This document shows positions 1 through 9,344 of a stretch of 64,000 nt of DNA, in pieces (positions within the stretch are counted from its first letter, which is position 1; every line of letters starts with the position of its first letter). A program made the position numbers and the translations under genes. Below the pieces are notes generated by a model. It was not told the DNA's origin. It searched no databases and saw nothing but the letters and a program-made list of their open reading frames with translations. The stretch comes from Diphasiastrum complanatum (Eukaryota > Streptophyta > Lycopodiopsida > Lycopodiales > Lycopodiaceae). The stretch covers positions 20,780,122-20,844,121 of the forward strand of contig CM055110.1 in the NCBI GenBank assembly GCA_029204225.1, given 5' to 3'.

Positions 1-958
1 ATAAACTTTAAGTACATAAAGCTTTGATCTAAACTTATCAAACTTTTCTCTAATGAGTGGCTTAGTGAAAATGTCAGCTAGTTGTTCACGTCCGTACTAC
101 AACGAATTAACATGAATTTCATGACTCAGCAGCCCTCTCACATATAAAGTGATACTGACTCTCAGTGTGTTTGGTTCTCGCATGGAACACTGGATTCTTT
201 GCTAGCTGAATGCCACTCTGACTATCGCTATGTATAAATTGTGGGATTTTTCTGTTTCATGCGAACTTCGTCCAAGATTTGTCTCAACCATATAGCTTCC
301 TATGCTGCACTACTCATTGTCTCATACTCTGCTTCTGTTGTGGATAGAGCAAATGTACTTTGCTTCTTATGAGGCAAGAAAAGAAACTACCACAAGTTGA
401 AATACATACCTGTTTGAGACCATAAAGTATTTTCTTCAAGCGACATACTTTATTCTCCTGTCCTTTTGCTACAAAGCCTTCAGTACGCACCATTTAGAAA
501 AGTAGATTTCACATCCATCTAATGCAAAGGCCAACCAAAATGTGAAGCTAAAGCAACAAGTAGACGTAAAGTATTCCACTTACATACTGGCACAAAGGTC
601 TCCTCATAGTCGATGCCTTTACTTTGTGCATAACCTTCATCACCAGTCTTGCTTTGTGCTTTGCTACGCTTCCATCTGCATGGTACTTAGTCCTATACAC
701 CCATTTACAACCAATGGGTTTCTTGCCAACTGGTGGTTCCACTAAGTCCCATGTGCTATGCTTAGCAATTGACTCCATCTCCTCTTCCATGGCCTTGACC
801 CCAAGTGTCATCATCCTTCGCTTCAATATAAGTTGAAGGTTCTTTGCTTTGAATAATGCTAGATAAGAGAGCATAATTTGTTTCATACCTATCAGGTTTT
901 GTCTTCTCTCTTGTTGATCTTTGTATATCTCCCTGAATAGATGTTCTTGAAAAGTCAT
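1..958 (-). pseudogene. copia A reverse transcriptase and RNase H, internally deleted
   Basis: The piece at 548-958 carries the start of the RT domain (EEEMESIAKHSTWDLVEPP, then GCKWVYRTKY and KHKARLV). Further left, untracked frames read MDVKSTFLNG, a YGLKQ motif near 415, and then the RNase H motif STTEAEYE near 330. The palm region with YVDD is absent between YGLKQ and RNase H, so several hundred bases were deleted. The far left reads the C-terminal KFDKFRSKL tail of the polyprotein. Confidence 0.8.
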
Positions 959-1496
959 CCATGTCGCGCCTCTCCATCAATCTCTCAAACCACTTAGGGA
1001 GCTTTTTGTCAGGTGATCGACTTCATGGTAAAAATGTATCTCACAATACATCCTTCTCCTTGCGTTTGTCACCTGCAACTTCAATCCTTTTTGCACCAAT
1101 AGGTTTATCTCTACCTCTCCAACCCATCTCTTGAGGTTGAGTAGTAGTATCATGAGGTGTATCCACATGTGCATCACTAAGAAAGTCAACAAATGGATCA
1201 TCATCAAGAGGAATTCTCACTATACCATCTTTTCCCGTAGAAGTATTTGTCTTCTCAGCATCCTCATCTTTGTACATCTTAGATTCATCAAAGATGATAT
1301 CATGGCCAACATGTATTTTGTTCTCCATTGGATCAAAACATCTATAGCCCTTTACATGATCATCATATCCTAGGAATATGCACCTTTATAGATTTTACGT
1401 GAAGCTTGCGTCTTTCTTCCTTAGAATTGGTACAAAGGCTTACATCCAAAGATTCGCAAGTGGTTCACCTTTGGCTTCTTCTTCATGAATGCCTCT

Positions 1497-2036
1497 TCAG
1501 GTGTTATCTTTTGGTATGGCAACGGTAGGACTTCTATTTTCAAGATAGACTGCAGTATTGCATGCTTCTGACCAAAAATCTTTTGGTAGCTTCACCTCAA
1601 CTAGCATAGATCTAGCACTTTCCACAATCGTACGATTTTTGTGCTCAGCTACACCATTGAGTTCAGGAATATGAGCTTGCATAAACTGTCTTTTGATCCC
1701 ACATTGATCACAAATGCTTTGAAGCCTCTTGAAAGTGGCAAAAGCATCCGATTTCTTCTTTAAGAAGTAAATCCATGCCTTACATGACATATCATCTATG
1801 AAGGTCATGAAATAAAAAACTCCATCCATGGGCATAGTCCTCATAGACTCGCATAGATCTGTGTGGATCAAATCCAAGATGTTCTTTGCCCTTGCAAGAC
1901 CACCTTTATTTAATTTCTCTCGATGCTGCTTCCCATACACACATGATTCGCACATTGTATTCAAGTGGTCTTCCATCATAGGCAATCCTTTCACCATTTC
2001 TAGTTTCCTCATCAAGCTAAGGCTTCCCTGGTTCAA
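1497..2036 (-). pseudogene. copia A integrase
   Basis: This 179-codon open piece starts inside the zinc-binding N-terminal domain (CESCVYGKQHREK) and runs into the catalytic core. The first catalytic Asp lies in LIHTDLCESM, and the conserved FIDD follows. The normal second-Asp motif (SDNGGEF-like) is missing: the sequence jumps from RLQSICDQCGIKRQ to the third motif, LNGVAEHKNRT. The core is therefore internally deleted and cannot be active. In the family the enzyme inserts element cDNA into nuclear DNA. Confidence 0.85.
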
Positions 2037-2584
2037 ATGACCAAGCCTTTTATGCCATAGTTCAATTTGCGATGGAATGGACGAGATAAGTCCATGTTGC
2101 CCTTGATTGTAGCATTCAACCTATACAATTTAGTGTTGGGCTCCCTTATACCATCCGTAATGACTTTGAACTTTTGGTTCACATCCTTCACAAAGCAATG
2201 ATCATGGGCAAATTCTACTTTCAACTTTTGATCAGTAATGACACCAACGGAAAGTAGATTTTTTTTCAAAACTGGTACATAAAGTACCTCTTTGATTGTG
2301 CTGCTTTTGCCATTAGGTAGTTAGATGGAAACGATGCCTATCCCCTTGACCTTGCACACATCACCATTTGCTTGTGAAACAGATGTTCTATTATCCAACT
2401 CTTTCAGACTACTAAACCAATCTTTGTTACCTGTCATGTGTCTTGTGGCTCCCGAGTCAATATACCATGCTTGATCATTTTGATTAGTTGACAATGCTGA
2501 TATGAAGATGCTAGAGTCTTCAATCTCACCTTCGTTGACAAGATTACCTGCTTGCTTTGCTTTTCCCTTGCCTGATTCCACCAA
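2033..2584 (-). pseudogene. copia A protease and pre-integrase region
   Basis: The 2321-2584 piece contains WYIDSGATRHMTGNKDWF. This includes the aspartic protease active-site triad DSG of Ty1/copia elements, with the usual following histidine. The 2033-2269 piece begins MKKNLLSVGVITDQ, the typical segment between protease and integrase. The two lie in different frames. In its family the protease cleaves Gag-Pol inside the virus-like particle. Confidence 0.85.
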
Positions 2585-3356
2585 GAATTTCTGACATTTG
2601 CTCTTCCAATGGCCCTTTTTTCTGCAATGGAAGCATTTGCCCTTCTTCTTGGTCTTGTTGGATGATCTCTCATCCTCCTAAGTCTTGGCGAATTGCTGGT
2701 TAGACTTCTTCTTGCCCTTGCCTTTGCCTTGTTTTTGGCGTGTCGCAAGTGCTTGATCGTCAGTATTTTGACATCTAGCTTTCACCATTTATCGTTGTTG
2801 CTCCTCCTGCATCAAGATTCCTGTGAGCTCATCAAAGGTTGGCAACCTTTATCTTGATGCTATCCCACTCACAAACATCTGATAAGGTTATGCAATGCCG
2901 CACAATGCATTGTGCACCAACTCAACATCACGTATGCGCTCACCAATAGAATGCAGTTCATCCCTCATTGTCTTGATTCTGGTCATATAAGTCTGAATGT
3001 GCTCTTCTTGCTCCATTAGGGCACTATTTAGTTTTGACTTTAGAAACATAATTCTTGATGGATTTGACATCTCAAACTACTCCTTTAGCACATCCCATGC
3101 ATGTCAAGGTGTAATGACATCACTTATGTGGGTAATGATGTGGTCTTTCACTGACAAGTTGATGAAGGTCAAAGCTCTCCTTGCCTTCCTATCGAACACT
3201 TTAATTGTCCGCTTCATTTGGCGATCTTCTCTCATCACCTGTGATGACATCCCATAGTTCCTTCTTTATTAGTATGTTTTTCATTTTGAATTTCCACACT
3301 GCATAGTTGGAAATCCCGTCCAATTTGTTATTTTCACTCAAAATGGACTCTCCCAT
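2434..3356 (-). pseudogene. copia A Gag with CCHC zinc knuckle
   Basis: This is the capsid-like N-terminal part of element A. Frame pieces include the Gag stretch at 2888-3070 (SNPSRIMFLKSKLN, then MTRIKTMRDELHSIGER) and a zinc knuckle at 2594-2635 that reads CFHCRKKGHWKSKC, a perfect CX2CX4HX4C. Copia Gag packages element RNA in cytoplasmic particles. Stops and frame changes separate the pieces, so no full-length protein can be made. The homologous Gag in element B is at 10192-10712. Confidence 0.85.
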
Positions 3357-3790
3357 GTTCGTCATCCCAAAACTGTCTAAATCTACAACCGTAGGCTAAA
3401 AGAAGTGTTCTAAGCACTATGGCGATGTCAGTAGCTTATTTTGATGACCTGTTGAAACTTCACACCAGGGGCTCCTGTCGCTTAGGTGGTGTTTCCCAAG
3501 CCAAGTCACTCTCCAAACGTGAAATGCTTTTTACCTCACACTCCTGACTACCCGCTCCCTAAAAGGGGAAAAAGAGATTTGACATCCACTGACCACATTC
3601 TCCACTGCAATCAGTTTGTTATGCGATACCATAATTGCAGGTACAGTCCGGGTGCCCTTCGTTTGGAGTCCATAGCCCTTCATTTGGGTCAAAATGGATA
3701 AAGGACTAGAAAATAGGGACTTTTGTGTTTTTTAACTGTTTCTTCACCTTGAAGAAACTTCAATCTTCAAGAACTTGGGAACCAACTTTT
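3357..3790 (-). repeat. 5' leader of copia A, shared with copia B
   Basis: Upstream of the Gag start of A, this stretch matches the equivalent segment of B at 10713-11070. Shared words include the line around CTCCTGACTAC, the TTTGGAGTCCATAGCCCTTCATTTGG line, and the AAGAAACTTCAATCTTCA line. The shared non-coding leader shows that A and B are copies of one family. No LTR edge or primer site could be placed here. Confidence 0.6.
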
Positions 3791-4568
3791 ATTTCAATTT
3801 GAAAATTTTTAATGAAGTTGAATGGCCAATTTTCCTTCAATGGCCTTCAGGTCCTTTCAAGCCAATCTAATGGCTTCTTCCCATCCAATGGTCCTCCTTG
3901 CTCGCAATCCAAGCCATTGATTTATGGAGGCTTGATCCTACTGCTTTGCCTCTCTTTGCACGTCGAAACTGGGTCTTGGAGACGTGGCTCCCTTCCACGC
4001 ACTATGTGCTCCTCATGGCTGGCAGTGCCCGAGCTATCCCACGCCTCTTCTTTCTCCTCCATGATCTCTCTGGCTCCAGCTATAGTAGAACCTCTTGCTC
4101 CCCACACAACTAACCTCTTCCTGCTCCATGGCTACCAACGGCCTCTGAGGATTTTCATACTAGTACTAAGGTGCCCACCATCATGCTTTTATAGCTTTAG
4201 AATTGGTCTCCTACAGCTCAAGATCCAAGCTTTTGTGCTTTGAAACCCTGGGCCAGGGTTTTCCTTGCAAGTGTTGATCTTGGCTGACCGCTTACAGCTC
4301 TCGCTGGCCAATCCTACACCTCTGAGGTCGCCCTAAAGCAAGCAATCTCTTGCTTCAAACCGTTCTTTAAACAGGCGTCCGTTTGGATGCATACCATCTG
4401 TAAACACAAAGTAGCGTCTTTACGGAATTTTAGAATTCCATTTTATTGATTTTTAGATTCAACCAACAAGTCCTGTCTCCGAATCCTTCATAGTTTCAAG
4501 CCTGGCAAGCCTTTGTATGCTAGAAACCATGCACCAGTGCTTTACATAGACTAGGGCTTAAGGGAGAG
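3791..4568. other. no gene seen; contains the 3' edge of a plus-strand copia
   Basis: There is no protein similarity I can recognise; the open frames here look like chance. The last 15 bases before 4569 (GGGCTTAAGGGAGAG) look like the purine tract that precedes a plus-strand LTR. Confidence 0.4.
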
Positions 4569-4831
4569 TGTTAAATTTTGTAAGCCTAGTCTATTTCTTA
4601 GTCTAATATATATTTTCAGTTTTAGCAAAGTTTTTTAATTTTTTTTGTCTATGTGACAGTGTGTGTGCCTTGTTTACGACGCATATAGATATCGAGTTAG
4701 GACACACGTCCTGTAACGAGGACCATTGTACCATGCAGCGACACCCCTCTAAAAAAGACTATCTATATATGTACCATTTTCTCTCTTTGTGATATATACA
4801 ATTTTTGAAAGTTGCTTGAAAGTGGTACACT
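4569..4831 (+). repeat. short copia-type LTR, plus orientation
   Basis: A purine tract ending AAGGGAGAG is followed at once by TGTTAAATTTTG, the usual start of a plant copia LTR. The body is AT-rich, with CTATCTATATATG (TATA-like) and TGATATATACAA near the end, and a plausible CA terminus at about 4831. No partner LTR was found, so it is the 3' LTR of a truncated element or a solo LTR. The right edge is uncertain. Confidence 0.4.
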
Positions 4832-5289
4832 GTTTTTTTTTATTCATGTGATTTTGATGGTTGATAGCTTGTGAGATTGCCAATAACAAATTGCAGATTA
4901 AATCCCCTATAATGACTCCTAGTGAATGTAGATTCTTCTTCAATCTTAGTACACATAGTACCTTCTTGATTGTTTGGCTCTTTCTATCAGGTAACTAGAT
5001 AGAAACTATGCACAGTCATTTGCTTGTGAAATTGACATTCCATTATCCCCTGCTTGCTTTGGTTTTCCCTAGTCTAATTCAGCTAGAAACTTGTGGCATT
5101 CATTTTTCCAATGACCTTTATTATCACAAAAGAAGCAAACCATTTTTTTAAATCTTATTGGACAATCCTTCATCCTCTTGAGTCTTGGGATACTGTTGTT
5201 TTGTCTTCTTTTTGCCTTGTTTGTGGTGTACTGCAAGTGTCTAGTCATCAATATTTCAACTGCTCTTCCTACATCAAGATCCTCGTGAG
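4749..5289 (-). pseudogene. copia B zinc knuckle and pre-integrase block
   Basis: The 5069-5251 frame holds CFFCDNKGHWKNEC, a perfect CX2CX4HX4C knuckle that continues the Gag at 10192-10712. The 4749-4943 frame starts MKKNLHSLGVIIGD, matching MKKNLLSVGVITDQ of element A. The segment with the protease DSG motif, expected between them, is absent. Confidence 0.75.
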
Positions 5290-5294
5290 TTCAT
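5290..5294. repeat. target-site duplication of N, left copy (TTCAT)
   Basis: TTCAT precedes the TGTGGAAATATGC LTR edge and matches the copy at 10192-10196. Confidence 0.85.
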
Positions 5295-6354
5295 TGTGGA
5301 AATATGCAAAATTGGACCAAGAATGGATCCTAAAATGATCCACAAGAGTGATTGGATGTTAGATACAATTGATCTATCAATCTACACAAGATTTAGATCA
5401 ATCCAGATCAAATTTAGATGAGAAAATCTCACAAGAACAATCATAAATGAAAGGGAATTGTACTTGTTGGTTTCATACGTGTGAAAACCTGTCAGAGTAT
5501 GGACTCCAGCCTGAAATCAAAGTACAATATGATAGAGACTCAAAAACATCCAAAACAAATGAAGACAAATGGAGAGATTGACAATAAATTGCCTCCAAAA
5601 CCAAGATTGGTGTTGCTTAATGATTATGGCCAAATGTGGCTCTATATATACAAAAAGTGGGAGCTCATGGTACTGATCATCCCTCTCATCTCACATGTGT
5701 GAGGGTGCTTTGTCATGTGATGATTCATCATGCAAAATTGACACTTGGACAAAACCTTCTATTTTGAGCACTTTTGGTCCATTTTTCTCCTATGTAGAGA
5801 ACTAGGAAAAACTCTTCTAGAAGTGCAAATTTGACTTCCTCAGCTTATTCCACACGTGTGAGCAGACCTCTACACATGGGATTTGACACCTAATCTCACG
5901 ATGTGGCTTCATGCAATCTCTAGATTGATGCCATGTGGCATATGACTAAAAGACATGATTTTGGCCTTTTTAGCCAAAAGAACTTGATTTAAACTATATG
6001 TACAAGCTATATGATTGTATTACATGAAAAGTACATTTATTTCACACATGAAAACAGGCTCCACACATGTGTAATCATAATAGCACAAAAAATACTTTAG
6101 ACAAAGAAAGAACTTTTGATGATAAAAGCTTTAAGGGAATGGTCCCTATGCCTTCAATAGCACACTCATGATCATTTGCTGCTTGGCTCCTTCATAAGCT
6201 GTCATGGATGAAAAAGAATGCTTGGAGCTACACATATGTGAGGAAGCTCCACTGTTGATGTACCACGAACCATCCTTCTTGAAAGGTGATGAAGAAAACA
6301 AGTCACTATGATATTTACAATGTTTGATCAAGTTTGCTTTTGCCAATTTTCACA
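5295..6354 (-). repeat. 3' LTR of N, carrying a 213-bp protease-derived segment
   Basis: This is 1060 bp, against 847 bp in the partner LTR. The whole difference is the block at about 6084-6296, absent from 9345-10191. Elsewhere the two LTRs align base for base with scattered substitutions. A TATATATA near 5645 reads as a minus-strand TATA box. The LTR starts TGTG and ends CACA on the plus strand. Confidence 0.88.
6146..6346 (-). pseudogene. copia protease fragment inside the 3' LTR of N
   Basis: This 66-codon minus frame reads GSWYINSGASSHMCSSKHSFSS. It aligns with WWIDSGASSHMTSKREFFSS of the intact copia H protease. The catalytic Asp is replaced by Asn (NSGA), so it could not be an active protease. 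It lies in the U3 side of the LTR and overlaps the 213-bp block missing from the 5' LTR. Confidence 0.75.
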
Positions 6355-6367
6355 CTCCTCCTCAAAA
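6355..6367 (-). other. polypurine tract of N
   Basis: On the minus strand this reads TTTTGAGGAGGAG directly before the 3' LTR, the expected second-strand primer. Copia H has a near-identical tract (GAGGAGGAG) at 41329-41340. Confidence 0.75.
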
Positions 6368-6477
6368 CTAACTTGATGAAAGCATGATGATCTTGAACTT
6401 GACTCCATGGGTTGAATTGGTCTTTGTTGGTTCAAAAGATGTGAAGATCAGCCAATGAGCTTGATGTTGATCCGAGA

Positions 6478-6864
6478 TCACCATATCCATGATAGTGCTT
6501 CTTTGATGTTGACATCTTTGATGAACTTGAGAGCTTTGCACCATCCTAGCACTTCCAAAATTGATTCCTTCCAAATTTCATGTAGATGCTTGACCTTGAG
6601 GCTTGCTCCTTCTTCATATGCATGCTCCTCCATGAGAAAATAAAGACTTCTTCTTGTCTTATTAGGATCACAAAGATCCAACATCAGGTTACCATGATCT
6701 AGAGAATTAGACTCATCCAAATTGGCAAGACTATGCATGCTATAATAACAAGGTGTTTGCATCATATCTTCATGCTTTTTTACCATGCTAATCTCAGATC
6801 CAATGAGGCTAAATACTTCATTATGGAGATCAGTGTCTTTAGAAGATGATTCACTTACTCTCAT
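6478..6864 (-). CDS. N-encoded ORF3, second copy of a repeated module
   Basis: This is a 128-codon frame of unknown function. Its first part (MRVSESSSKDTDLHN, then SLIGSEIS) parallels the part of the upstream ORF that reads MRISEASKVDTYIHK, then SLIEMEI. The similarity continues for about 90 residues, through SLANLDES versus SISNLDNH and on to MEEHAYEEG versus KKEHHEED. In-frame sequence before the Met (CKLF versus CKLL) is also shared, so the true module begins upstream of 6864. No known family was recognised. It may be a decayed part of one longer protein. Confidence 0.45.
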   Translation of the reverse strand: MRVSESSSKDTDLHNEVFSLIGSEISMVKKHEDMMQTPCYYSMHSLANLDESNSLDHGNLMLDLCDPNKTRRSLYFLMEEHAYEEGASLKVKHLHEIWKESILEVLGWCKALKFIKDVNIKEALSWIW

Positions 6865-6883
6865 AAAGAGTTTACAATTTGCC

Positions 6884-7732
6884 TCAATACTTAGAAAAAA
6901 GACAAATTTTCAAACTATGAGTGAATAAATCACTTTTGCTCTTGCATGACTCAAGAGCATACATTTGATGAAATAACCAATTGCTTTCTAATTGATTTAA
7001 AATTAATTTCAAACTGTTAAGAACATCATCTATGTTCTCAAGAGAGACTTCATACTCAACTAGTATGGCTTTACTCCAATTTCGAGATGCAATGATCTCA
7101 CTAAAGCATATTGATTCATCAAATGACATAAAAGAAATAAGTATGAGATGTACACCACATGAGATATGCTCCTCTTTCCCTTGAAGTGTGAGCCACATGG
7201 GCTCAACCATGTTTCTTGAGTTTCTTTTTGGAATCACAACTTGAGAAGGTCTCTCCTCCTCAATCCTTGGCACACTTGAACCTTGAGATGACTCTTTAAG
7301 ATCCTCTTCATGGTGCTCCTTCTTGATATAAATTGGAGACCTCCATGTCTCATAACGATCACAACAGTCATGACCATTCAATATGCACTTCCTATGATTA
7401 TCAAGATTACTTATGCTAAAAATGTAAGTCCAAAAATCACCACAACTTGGCATGATTTTTCTAATATTGAAATCAAAAGGTATTTCCATCTCAATAAGGC
7501 TAACTACTTGCTTATGGATATAAGTGTCCACTTTGGATGCTTCACTTATTCTCATAAGAAGTTTACAACTTGACTTTAAGATTGAAAACTTACAATTTTC
7601 ATCTTTATGAATGAACACATCATTCATGATCTTATTGAAACCAAAAGATCCTACATTATGAAGACATTTCCATTTCCTTGACTTCATAACTAATGTAAGC
7701 TTACAAGGAAAACATACTTTGCTATCTTTCAA
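6884..7732 (-). CDS. N-encoded ORF2, repeated module plus decayed copia spacer
   Basis: This 282-codon frame of unknown function has two parts. The N-terminal half contains the first copy of the module repeated in ORF3 (CKLLMRISEASKVDTYIHK). The C-terminal half resembles the integrase-RT spacer of copia H: VIPKRNSRNMVEPMWLTLQGK parallels ITPRRSSRAKVEPSRLTYQGK, and NWSKAILVEYEVSLEN parallels EWYKAMLDEYDALIEN. The reverse transcriptase that should follow is absent. The sequence supports descent from a copia polyprotein by deletion; any retained function is unknown. Confidence 0.5.
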   Translation of the reverse strand: MKDSKVCFPCKLTLVMKSRKWKCLHNVGSFGFNKIMNDVFIHKDENCKFSILKSSCKLLMRISEASKVDTYIHKQVVSLIEMEIPFDFNIRKIMPSCGDFWTYIFSISNLDNHRKCILNGHDCCDRYETWRSPIYIKKEHHEEDLKESSQGSSVPRIEEERPSQVVIPKRNSRNMVEPMWLTLQGKEEHISCGVHLILISFMSFDESICFSEIIASRNWSKAILVEYEVSLENIDDVLNSLKLILNQLESNWLFHQMYALESCKSKSDLFTHSLKICLFSKY

Positions 7733-7746
7733 GGCATCATACTCAA

Positions 7747-8316
7747 CTAGTATTGCCTTTGAAATACAAAATTTTTTACAAAGAAAAATAGTTCTTCATA
7801 AGTTGACATGAGAGCATAAATGAGACTATTTTCATTTTGTGATTGCTCCTCCTTATTCTTGATTGATTTCTCTTGGATCATAACAATAAGTTTGAACTTA
7901 TCTAAAGTTCCAAGAAAAATACTTTCCAAGGACATGAAATAAATCCAAGTTACTTTCATGAAAGTGACATCTATCTTTGCATCTTGAACCAAACAATGCA
8001 CTTCCAAATGAAAAATTTCAAACGATTTGACATGTGTTGTGATGGACTCTTGAAGACAAATCTTGCAAGTCCTTGTGAGACTCCAAGCGTCATTCACCTT
8101 TCCACAAAGGAAACATCTTTCCTTGGATTTGTCCTTCTTGTATTTGCATTTCAAACTTGAAGCTCCATCCTTCACCTCGGCCCCCTTGCTTTGGTTGTCC
8201 TTGGATGGATTGGTCTTCTTTTTGTAGCATCTTGAGGAAAAATATCCTCCCTTGCCACAAAGGTTGCACTTAGAATCCTTACATTCCTTACATAGGATGC
8301 CACCTATTGATGCCAT
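7747..8316 (-). CDS. N-encoded ORF1, cysteine-rich CCHC-like protein
   Basis: This 189-codon frame begins MASIGGILCKEC; the copia H polyprotein also begins MASI. Cys17, Cys20, Tyr25 and Cys30 form CX2CX4YX4C, a zinc knuckle in which the histidine is tyrosine. Cys68, Cys71, Cys84 and Cys87 form a second possible zinc site, CX2CX12CX2C. A lysine-rich stretch lies between them. The C-terminal half has no recognised domain. A nucleic-acid-binding Gag remnant is the simplest reading, but the changed ligand may abolish zinc binding at the first site. Confidence 0.55.
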   Translation of the reverse strand: MASIGGILCKECKDSKCNLCGKGGYFSSRCYKKKTNPSKDNQSKGAEVKDGASSLKCKYKKDKSKERCFLCGKVNDAWSLTRTCKICLQESITTHVKSFEIFHLEVHCLVQDAKIDVTFMKVTWIYFMSLESIFLGTLDKFKLIVMIQEKSIKNKEEQSQNENSLIYALMSTYEELFFFVKNFVFQRQY

Positions 8317-9330
8317 GATAAGCCAAAAACCTTGTGATATGATTCTACAAATACAATTTGTGACTCTCAGGAGATTTGAACATATTCAATAATCTAGAAG
8401 GATCTACAAAAGATCTAGCTCACAAATCTAAGAATCAATCTTCACACTAATGACTAGTCACTCAACACTTGAGTTTCTTGAACAAAAGATGGGTTTTGTT
8501 TCAAAACACATGAAAATCAAACTTAATCACTTCTTTTGGACTCACTCTTGACCCAAATAATCTCACTCCTGAGATTTCGAATGAATTTGATTTGATTTGA
8601 CAACAACCTATACCACCAATTTTCACGAAACATAGGATCTACACTAGATCACTCAAACTTGACATGTACATTTGATTCAAACACATAAAAATTAAGATCC
8701 AATCACCCCTTTTGGAATCCCCAAAGAATCTCACTCTTGAGATTTGGAATGGATTTGTAATAGTTTGATAACAACCTATGTCAAGAATTTTTCACCAAGC
8801 TTAAAAATTAGACATCTAGAGATTCACAAAGATCCCAACCATGCATGAATACTCAAATATGGACTCCTCCTCATTCTAGACATCCAATGGGATCACAAAT
8901 TAACGCTCACACTCTCACCATCTTTAAATTTGGGTGTATGAGTCAAATTATGCATCAATTTGAATTTTCTCAACCAAAACAGGTTATGTACGGCCCCACA
9001 CGTGTGTAAGGTACAACAAGGTTTGGTACAAAAAAATTGAATCTAGCTATCAATTCAAACTCTCTACCTCAAAATTAACTAGTTTCCACAAACTTGCTAA
9101 TTTGGGAGATTTAGTATCAAACTAAAGCATAAGGCTCCAAAACTGGTACTGTATGTTCTAGCACGTGTGAAAAGTACCCCTGCAGCCCACAACAAGTTTT
9201 TGTCCATAAATTTTGAGTACACATATCCTATCCAACTCGCCACATCAAAATTAGCTAGTTTCCCAAAACTTGCTAATTTGGGCTTAGTTTTGGATCAACC
9301 CCATCAAATCTTCAAAAATCCTCTTGTACT
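8317..9330 (-). other. 5' leader of N, no gene
   Basis: Non-coding sequence between primer site and ORF1. It contains repeated short phrases (AATCTCACTC followed by TGAGATTTG near 8560 and 8720; ATTTTGAGTAC-like and AACTTGCTAATTTGGG near 9090 and 9265), suggesting internal duplication of about 150-200 bp. The palindromic G-box words CACACGTGTG (8999) and CACGTGTG (9163) also occur. Confidence 0.5.
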
Positions 9331-9344
9331 TGGCTCTGATACCA
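9331..9344 (-). other. primer binding site of N (initiator Met tRNA)
   Basis: The minus strand reads TGGTATCAGAGCCA immediately inside the 5' LTR, the standard plant copia primer site. Confidence 0.88.

Larger units (their letters stand above)
1..3356 (-). mobile_element. Ty1/copia retrotransposon A, decayed polyprotein, 3' end outside window
   Basis: Reading right to left on the minus strand, the domains come in the Ty1/copia order: Gag, zinc knuckle, protease, integrase, reverse transcriptase, RNase H. The presumed start is the ATG at 3356, opening MGESILSENNKLDG. The reading frame is broken into several pieces by stops and frameshifts, and the middle of the reverse transcriptase is missing, so the copy is dead. 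The window begins inside the C-terminal tail, so the 3' LTR lies to the left of base 1. It belongs to the same family as element B, with which it shares Gag and the 5' leader. Confidence 0.9.

Noticed and set aside
3812-4243. 143-codon plus frame
   Set aside because: No recognisable domain, overlaps frames on both strands; looks like chance in non-coding DNA.
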